Shown here: positions 4,848-13,400 of the stretch, one piece after another
How positions within the stretch are numbered: the stretch's first letter is position 1
Layout of the letters: each line of letters starts with the position of its first letter
Origin: Methanobacteriota archaeon
Lineage (GTDB): Archaea; Thermoplasmatota; Poseidoniia; Poseidoniales; Poseidoniaceae
Direction of reading: 5' to 3'
Assembly (NCBI GenBank): GCA_002726395.1
Contig: PBTA01000009.1
Span: 1 to 16,015 of the forward strand
DNA length: 16,015 bases
Made by a program: the position numbers and the translations under genes
The notes under the pieces: model-generated
The model's input: the letters and a program-made list of their open reading frames with translations, nothing else
Databases searched by the model: none
Told to the model about the DNA's origin: nothing

Positions 4848-6890
4848 ATGGCGGGAGATTCTATCACAGATGATAGGGGAGAATTCCCGTTTTTAGCCCA
4901 TATTGAACCGCGACCAGGCCAAATAGATATGATTCGAGAATGTCGTGAATCATTAAAGAAAAATGGCCATCATTTAGCGGCGGCCCCAACAGGAATTGGC
5001 AAGACTGCCGCGGCTATTGCTGCTGCATTGGAAGTCGCCCTTGAATCAGCTGAAAAACCCCACATATTATTTCTCACGGGCCGACAATCACAACATAAAA
5101 TTGTAATTGATACTGTTAGAAAAATAAATTCAATGATTGAAGGAGTAAAACGTCCAATCAAAGTTGTTGATATTATTGGCCGGGAATCAATGTGCGAGGT
5201 TGTTGACGTACAATCTGGAAGGTGTTTGTGTGAACAAGGCTCTAGCGAATCTGCTAGAGGAAGGCTCAAAGATGATGTGAGAAAATTTATTTTAGAATAT
5301 CCACGCCATGTTGAAGAAATAGTTGACAAGTCAAAAACATGGGGTGTTTGTGCGTGGCAGACATGCCGTTCTGCAGTTAAAGACAGTGATATCCTAGTTT
5401 GTGATTATAATCATATCTTCGCTGAGCAAGTTAGAGAAAGTTCACTACCTTCGATGGGAGTTAGTTTGAAAAATTGTATTTTAATCGTTGATGAGGCACA
5501 CAATTTACCTGATAGAATAAGAATGAGCATGGAGCGTGTAATTACCCCAATAATTATCAGAAATGCAGCCATGGAATTAGAAGAATATATGGGCACTTTG
5601 GAAAACTCTGCCATGAAGAATTCATCAAGTAACACAATGCAGTCTCTTGAAGAAGTACAATGGGCTTTTGAAGTTATTAAGTTACTTCGATTAAAATTAG
5701 GAGATTATTTTAGGTCCCTTCACTCACAGGTTTCTGATGATGATGAAATAATCGTTAGTGTTCAAGAATTTACCGAAAAGATTCATCAGGCATGTGATGA
5801 GTTTGAAGGCCTAGTTGGACAAATGAAACTTGATCAAAATGTAGCGATTCAGCCACTCATCCAAAGGTCGCAAAGATTGCTTAGACTTTCTGAAATATTA
5901 GCAAAAGTGGTAATTGATACTGAATCTGAGGAAGAAGCATCCGAACCCGACTCACATAGAATCTCATACATCTTTGAGGCAATAGAAAAATTTGGTAAAA
6001 CGTCTGCCTTTTGTATGGTTTTTTCCCCTAAAGGCAAAGAAGGTAAAATTACCACTCACTTGTTAGACCCCGGTGTATTATCTGGAGAAATATTTGCCAT
6101 GTGTAGTGGGTCAATACTAATGTCAGGTACCCTTTACCCACCAGACATGTATGCCGACATATTGTCCCTTCCCAAACGGCTTACCACAAAGACGTCATAC
6201 AAATCACCATTTGCCGGAGAAAGAAGACCTGTACTAATTGCCAAAGACGTCACAACAAGATACAATGAACGCTCTGAAGTGATGTGGAATCGTATGCGTT
6301 CACACATACAGGCCCTAATTGATGGCAGTGAAGGACATATTGCAGTGTTTTGTCCATCATACCGATTGATGGAGGAAATTATTGGAGATGTATACTTCAA
6401 AGGCGTCACGAAAAGAGTTGAATCAAGAGATTGGTCAAAGGATGATATTGACAAAATAGTTGCTGAATTAAAAACCGAGAGAAGCTCTGGCAACCGTATA
6501 CTATTATGCGGAGTATTCGGTGCTAGATTATCTGAAGGTATTGACTATAATGATGGTGTTTTAGGTTCAGTAGTTTGTATAGGAATCCCCAATCCACCAC
6601 CGTCGGTTTTATCAAATTCGTTAAAACAATATGTTGCAGATAAATTTGGTAAAGAAAATTCATGGAGGTATACCGTCACACAGCCAGCCATAAATTCAAT
6701 TCTACAAGCGATGGGACGCCCGATTAGATCTGTTGAAGATAGAGCATTAATACTGCTATTAGACAAACGTAATGGCGATAGGACTTACACAAATTGTTAC
6801 CCAAAATCCATGAAGATGAACGCAACCAATGACCCCAAAACTACCAATGCCTTTGCTAGGCGATTTTTCCGACGAGTAAAACGTAACTAA
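4848..6890 (+). CDS. XPD/Rad3-family superfamily 2 DNA helicase with iron-sulfur cysteines
   Basis: ATP-dependent 5'-3' DNA helicase family that includes archaeal XPD and bacterial DinG, linked to DNA repair and replication-fork processing. Motifs in order: R-P-G-Q (22-25), Walker A A-P-T-G-I-G-K-T (46-53), cysteines C116, C126, C128 and C168 in the place of the 4Fe-4S domain (C173 nearby), D-E-A-H box 215-218, S-G-T-L (426-429), motif IV around 498-505, motif V G-A-R-L-S-E-G-I-D (558-566), and motif VI Q-A-M-G-R-P-I-R (620-627) ending L-L-L-D-K-R. Residues about 230-410 would be the arch domain. At 680 residues it is somewhat longer than crystallised archaeal XPDs (about 550-620). An Arg/Lys-rich tail may contact DNA. 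The gene is 109 bp after the small ORF and 53 bp before the Hsp20-like gene. Orthology to XPD rather than another Rad3 relative is likely but not proven. Confidence 0.9.
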   Translation: MAGDSITDDRGEFPFLAHIEPRPGQIDMIRECRESLKKNGHHLAAAPTGIGKTAAAIAAALEVALESAEKPHILFLTGRQSQHKIVIDTVRKINSMIEGVKRPIKVVDIIGRESMCEVVDVQSGRCLCEQGSSESARGRLKDDVRKFILEYPRHVEEIVDKSKTWGVCAWQTCRSAVKDSDILVCDYNHIFAEQVRESSLPSMGVSLKNCILIVDEAHNLPDRIRMSMERVITPIIIRNAAMELEEYMGTLENSAMKNSSSNTMQSLEEVQWAFEVIKLLRLKLGDYFRSLHSQVSDDDEIIVSVQEFTEKIHQACDEFEGLVGQMKLDQNVAIQPLIQRSQRLLRLSEILAKVVIDTESEEEASEPDSHRISYIFEAIEKFGKTSAFCMVFSPKGKEGKITTHLLDPGVLSGEIFAMCSGSILMSGTLYPPDMYADILSLPKRLTTKTSYKSPFAGERRPVLIAKDVTTRYNERSEVMWNRMRSHIQALIDGSEGHIAVFCPSYRLMEEIIGDVYFKGVTKRVESRDWSKDDIDKIVAELKTERSSGNRILLCGVFGARLSEGIDYNDGVLGSVVCIGIPNPPPSVLSNSLKQYVADKFGKENSWRYTVTQPAINSILQAMGRPIRSVEDRALILLLDKRNGDRTYTNCYPKSMKMNATNDPKTTNAFARRFFRRVKRN

Positions 6891-6943
6891 TCACGTCCAG
6901 TAAAATAACAAGGTTCATGGATGTTTGAGCACTCGGCTATTCC

Positions 6944-7420
6944 ATGACAACATGGCAACGCGTTGATATCTCTGACGAGGAATTTGACTCCATTGAAGAT
7001 AATCAACAACCTGGTTCCGAAGGATTATCCTCTACACCTGAACTACTGCATGGAGATTTTAATTCAAATGCTCATCATTTAGCAGATGTGCAAAGTCAAC
7101 ACAAACAAGTTTTAGTGACTGCAGGTATGATTCCCGAGGAACATATCGCTAATGTCGAGCCATCGCTAAAATTAGAATGGATGGTAAATGAACTCAATGG
7201 CAGAATAAACCCGGACGGATTAACAATACCATTGCTAGGGGTCGAACAAGGTCAAGTAGAGTTATATTCGCGTCAAATAGATAATAGCATTGTGCTCAAA
7301 TTAAAAATCACTGAAGATGACGGTGACACTCTTGAAAGAGAATTAACAGCACCAAAAGGAGTTACCATCGACAATTTAAGGGCAAGCTTGGTCAACGACC
7401 GGCTAAACCTTCGCTGGTAA
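6944..7420 (+). CDS. Small protein with C-terminal Hsp20/CS-like beta domain, function unknown
   Basis: A 158-residue acidic soluble protein. Residues 1-60 are polar and low in hydrophobics (probably disordered). About 62-98 could be helical then extended. Residues about 100-158 resemble the alpha-crystallin/CS fold: strands Q-V-E-L-Y and I-V-L-K-L-K-I, then E-R-E-L-T-A-P-K-G-V-T-I-D-N-L-R-A-S-L-V-N-D-R-L-N-L-R-W, split here only for description, which parallels the ending of Hsp20 domains (aspartate or valine after the P-x-G-V, then A-x-L-x-N-G-x-L). It lacks the C-terminal I-x-I tail of true small heat-shock proteins. A chaperone or adaptor role is inferred only from this resemblance. No clear Shine-Dalgarno sequence precedes the ATG. 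It follows the helicase gene by 53 bp on the same strand and converges on the giant gene with 3 bp between stop codons. Confidence 0.7.
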   Translation: MTTWQRVDISDEEFDSIEDNQQPGSEGLSSTPELLHGDFNSNAHHLADVQSQHKQVLVTAGMIPEEHIANVEPSLKLEWMVNELNGRINPDGLTIPLLGVEQGQVELYSRQIDNSIVLKLKITEDDGDTLERELTAPKGVTIDNLRASLVNDRLNLRW

Positions 7421-7423
7421 GAC

Positions 7424-10400
7424 TCAACGATTTGGTATCGCTGCAAGCGAAGAAATCTCTTGAACCATTCTCTCAAGTGCCATTTGCGCTGCTTGTTGAT
7501 GCTGAGCACCCATTTCTTCTCTGCTGTACCTTGCCATCTCAAACATATTGTCAAGGGCGGTTAGAGCATCATCAGAAATCTGTGGCATGGCTTGCCGTAT
7601 AGCAACTTCAAACTCACGAACAGTCTCGAAATCCCTTCGTAAGAAACCATTCTGTTGTAATACAGAACACATATTTTGATAGCACGTGAAGATGGTTTCT
7701 CTAATCGAGTCACCAGCCGCAAGTAACTCTGCTGTATAAGCAAATACTTCGGCTGCCTCTTGTAATAACTCATTCTTATTCTTCATACGGTAGGTCACAA
7801 TTCCAGCCGCAACCAAAGCAATTACTAGCAGAATTACTACATATGCCCAAGTAGCCACCGTCGACTCTTCCTCATCAAATTTGTATTTAGGACTAAATTC
7901 ATTCGAAGTTCTCAGCGACTCAAATTTCTGCTTGCTATTATCGGAGATAATTGGATCATTGATTTGTGCATCAATAGTCACATACCCCCAACTTTCGAAA
8001 TCACCAAATGGATTTCCGTTAGAAATAAATTCAAACTCTGCCAAACCTGAAGGGTCAGTAACTACAGTGAGTGGATTGGTCAACTGCCCATTAGATTCGT
8101 TCAATAATGTGTAAGTGACTGAAATTCCAGGGACACCTAGTCCTGTATCATTTGCGAGTATTGTTATACCACCTGTGACTTCATTATTGCCACTCTCTTC
8201 GATTTGAGCGATGTCCCATTGATAATCTACGTTTAACTTGATGAATATCGCACGGTTAACCGAAACCCCATTTAGGTACAAGGAACTATTTTCAAGGACA
8301 TCGAGATAGATATACTCAGAACCTACTCCATACCAAGATGGAGCAGTCGTGTCAATGGTGAAGTTACCATTGAACCAATTCAGGTTAACTAAACTACTTG
8401 GTATGCATTTTGCGCCTTCTCGTTGGGTCGCACATTCCGTACCGTTACCAACATTAATAGTCAAATCCTCAAATATTTCTCCAGTCCCACCTACTTCTGA
8501 AATCGAACCAGTTATGGTTATTGGACCAAAGGTTCCATCAGACCTAACGGCAACATTAGTTGAACTTGCATCAATGGAGACTTGTAAATTAGCCCAAACA
8601 AATGCGGCCAATTCTTGATTTGTTCCAATGTGCGAATATGTCCCGGCAAATACAACATCAAACTGATGTTGACCCCTAGTCAAGTCTTGACTTGCCAGTA
8701 TAACAACTTCCCATTCACCGTTTAATCCAGTCTTTGTAGTCGCAACTAATTCACCATCAAGGTAAATTTCTAAATCTTCATCCTCAAGTCCTTCATTCGT
8801 TAGTGAGTCGATATCAAACAGTCGACCTGAAATCTCCCAAATATCCCCTCTTGTAACTTGTGATTTACCATCAAAAGATGCAGTGATATCTGCTCTGTGA
8901 GCTAAGAAGAAAGTTGTATTAGTGCTATTTGCCCGGTAGTAACCTTGACTTCCAGAATAAGCCGTTAGCGTATGATTTCCAAAGTCAAATAAGTCAGTTA
9001 CCAACCAGTTGTATGTGAAATCACCATTTCCGTCAGTGATAATAGCAGCGATGGTAATTCCTTCAATGACTAATTCAACCTGGTGATTTGCGAGTGGAGA
9101 TAATTGATTGTCTGCAACACTTCCTATTATCGTCACATTCTGACCTACTGCCACTGTTTCTGGCAGTGACACATCTAGTACAATGTGGCTGAATATATTC
9201 CATGTGCCATTGGCATCGCTTGGAAGATAAAATGTGCTACCAACAAATCTTATTTCAAGAATTACCGGGCCAAGTTCCGCGTCTGCTGGCACAGGATAAA
9301 TCGCAGTGAATAATCCTGAAGAATCGGTTGTAACGTTTGTCATAAACTCACCGTCGAGCCAAACTTCTACAGTTAATTCATTGAGTGGATTATCTACTAT
9401 GTCAAGCAATAACCCTTCAATTATCATAACCTCTTCACGATTTACATCGCCACCTTGAGTTATCAGCGATATTTTTGTCGGCACACTAACATTGAATGGT
9501 ACAGTTGTAGAACTTGGAAGATAATATTCAGGGTTTGATGGTTCACCAACACCGATTGGGTCTACCCAATCTCTACCACCAAAGAATTCAACAGTAATTG
9601 TGTGAGAGCCTGCAGTTATGTCGTCTGGTAACATATATCCTAAGCTAAACTCACCAGTTGAGAAATTAGTCTCTATACTAGCAACCGATTCATCATCGAT
9701 CATCAAGTGAACTACAGAAGAAGACGGATTTCCTTGGATTGCTAGTTGTTGACCTAAATCATCTAGTAAAGTTCCATTCACTAACATATAGTCGCCTGCT
9801 ACTAAACTTTCTGGATAATCAGTGATGGTTATTTCTGTGCTTGCTAGTACTACAAAGGTAGAGTTAGACTCAGACCCTAATAGTCCCGTAGTACCTGGAG
9901 TTCCAGTGAAAACAGCATTAACGGATTTGTCTCCTACGGTCATGTTTGCTGGAATTGGTAAAGTACCAAATCCAGTGCCATTTTCTGCAGTAGTTAAGAT
10001 AGTCGTAATTTGTGTCCCAGTAAGCGTTATGGTAATTAATTGGCCTTCAACTGGTAGTCCAGTATTGTCGATTAACAGTACTTCAATTTCTATGTCATTA
10101 CCTCTTTCAACTCGGTCATTAAGAGTAGGTTGTCCTTGTATGTCCAAGGCTGGTTCAATGAATCTTATTTCAGTGAAACCTCGCGTGTCAAATTGTGTTG
10201 TTGAGTTAGAGCCGAGATAGAAGTTTATTGCTGGTATGTAAGCTGCCTCAATGGTGTTGTTACCTGCAGCAAAGTTAGGCGAAAGTAGTATCGAAGCGTT
10301 CCAATATCCTCCAGTTGTGACAAAGCCACCTGCAACAGTGAAACCAATTGATTCGCCATTAATGTCAAACAATATGTTTGCTGGCAATAGAGTTCCATCC

Positions 10401-13400
10401 ACTTGTTCAAGCCCACTACCATTATCTGATGTAATTCTACCAGAAATATTGAATTCTTCTCCAGCAACTGGATTGTCAAGTATGTCATCGATAACCAGTA
10501 TGGTTAGAGAACGAATGTTAATAGTTGAAAAATTGGCACTTACGCCAAGAAGATCTGAACTGCCAGCAAAAATGACGTCAACTGTAGTAATTCCAAGTGG
10601 TTGGCTAAACGGTATATTGTGACTTATATTGGCAAATCCCCTGCCATCTGTTGGAACTGTGCCAATCGGGATGCCACGGAATTGGTAGCTGACATCATAC
10701 CCAGATAATGGCTGGAATAAATTTGAAGATTCTACGAGTTGAGCAGTCATATTTACATCAGCACCACGGTTGACAACAATAGCATTAAGTGGTTGGATTG
10801 AATCAAATTGAGTCACTCCAAAGACAAATATTGAGGATTCCTTAGACGATTCGGTATAATAGATTGAAGATTCTTCAATTACGGTAATTACCAAGGTTTT
10901 AGCCCCTCTTATAGTTCCGTTATTGCTGGTATCTGTTGGAACTGTTAGATTGAAGCTGCCGTTAAGTGTAGTTTCATATGAAGTCACTAATGTTTCATTT
11001 TCGTTGTCTAACCAATTGACTTTCAAATTAACCGAATCAATTAGTGTTCTAGATACATCCTCTGCATCAATTACTTGGCCAATTACGGTGAAATCTAAAC
11101 CAGCCGTGATACTGTTTGGGATTGAGTCTACTCTAATATCAGTAGTCGATTTAACTACAAGATTAAACAAGGTGAAGTTGCCTACTCGGCGAGAATTACC
11201 TACTGCTAGAGGGTCTGTCAAATCATCTTGGACAATTGCCATAATGCCATATTCACCTGGCGCAATTCCTGCGGCATTCCAAGTCAAGTTGGCAATTCCG
11301 CTTTCATCTGTGATTATTGTACCCATTGAAACATTGGTGTTGTTCCAATCAAAATAGTATTCGACATTAATTCCTTCAAGTATCGATTTACTGCCGATAT
11401 CTGTGATTGTAACATTCATGTCGACGTTGTTATTTGTCAATACAGACTCTGCAATTCGCTCACCTTGAGTGACCACAAATTCACTTTCGGCACCTGCTAG
11501 GAAAGTTGGTATTGGTTGATTTGAGATTGCACCTGATGGATCGATAATCGGATCTCCAGAAGCGAAGAATGGCCCTCCTAATGGTTGTTGGGAATAGAAA
11601 TCAAAATTGACCTCGAAATTATATCCATTAGAACCGACATTTGTTGGCATAACAAAAGTTGTATTGAAAGAAGATGTTTGATTATCAACAACCCCTTGGG
11701 CAATGTCGATTAAATCACCTTCACCAGTACTAAGCGATATAGTGTATTGAGAGATATTATCACCTAAAATCGGTGTTTGGTATATTTCATCAAAAATAGT
11801 CCCATTAACGTAGGTCGAGTTGCCGATGTGAGTCCAATCTTGACCGATTGCAAAATTCCATCCAATGCCGCCTTTAACTCGTAAACTACCATTTCCAGAG
11901 GAGGCAATATAATTGTCAGAACCATTGTATTGAACTCTTAAGGCATAATCCCGGGCCACTAAATTTGAATCTAAATCGATTGAAACAACGTGGGTACCAG
12001 ATAAATTCGATGTGGTGTTAAACCATGTATTGTTGAAAAAGAAATCAAAATCACCCGATGCTAGATCTACTTTTTGTAGGTTATGATCCAGTATATCAAC
12101 ATTAAATACACCACTTTGGCCACGCAAAGTCGGATTAGTCGTGAATTCAAATTGTAGGTAACTAACTAATTTGTAAGGTTCATTGATGCTTAAGTTTGCG
12201 TCATCTGTAGCATCTATTAGAGCAGGAAAGAATCTTAATTGTAGTTCAATTAATCCAGCAGATAATGGTAAATCTGTGGCATTTAGCGTCTCCACAATTG
12301 AAAATGTTCCATTGACGGTTCTATTGAGAAGCGGCAACCACTCATCAAACTGGCCTAATTCTCTAACAGAGAGTACAAGCTGCCCGGCCATATCTACAGG
12401 ACTAGGCCCTAGCGATTTAGCAGTCCCATTCACATAGATTTCTTCGCCTACAAGAATCAAACTATTATTGTCACTAAGCGGCCCTTCGACGGTCGCAGTG
12501 AGGTTTGGAGCCTCTCTAACATCAAATGTCAAATTAAGCGTTGATGCGCGTAAATGCTTGTTACTGAAAATTGGATTTGAGTCTATTTCTTCTGCCCACC
12601 CGTCATACCATAGTATTGCATCAATTGACCCCAAGGGTTCTGTTTCATCCAATTCTATAATCACAGACCAAACACCACTAGGACTGATAATGCCTGAAAT
12701 ATTATTTGTACCGTTAAAGGTGGTATCAAATGATAATGATACTGTTTGATTTTCGGCATCGATTGAATATCCTTCTGGGGCATTTTCGTAACTTATTGAA
12801 CCTTGAATCAAGGTAGTAGAGCCGGCACCCACTACTGGGTTATTTACTGCTAATGGTGAAGTATGAGTGATAATGGAATCATCTGTGACATTTACCAAAT
12901 TATTCATTATTACAAAATTATCAGGGACTAGTTCGAAACCTGAGAACTTGATTACTATGGAATGCAATCCGGGTCTTGGCGCTTCGTCTGGCAAATCACT
13001 TAGCGAAAAGTTTCCATCAGAGTCTGTAACAACAGAACCTAATTGCCTTGGCTCAGATAATCCACCATTGTTGATACTACCTAATTCAGTCACTGGAACA
13101 ATAAAAATATCTAGGATATAGTCATTTATTGATGAAAGATTATCCGAGAAAATAAACTGTCCGGTTATCTCAAAGGTATTTCTTTGGTCACGATCCCACT
13201 CTGAAGGTAGGATTGATTGATTGACGACATCAACGATTTCTGCTTGTGGGCATGAATCAAAAGGTACCCAACCCATGTCAATTTGGTTCACTCCGGTCCC
13301 CAAACCAAGCCGAACTTCTCCCCAAGAGGTTCTATCCTGTGCTGAAACTGTATACCCATTCCCATTCCATTCACCGCCAACATAACCGGTAACGTAACGC

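Noticed and set aside
6921..6947. Eight-codon ORF (M-F-E-H-S-A-I-P) whose stop overlaps the ATG at 6944 as ATGA
   Set aside because: Translational coupling is possible, but such a short ORF arises easily by chance, and the weak AAGGTT upstream (6910-6915) is not convincing.
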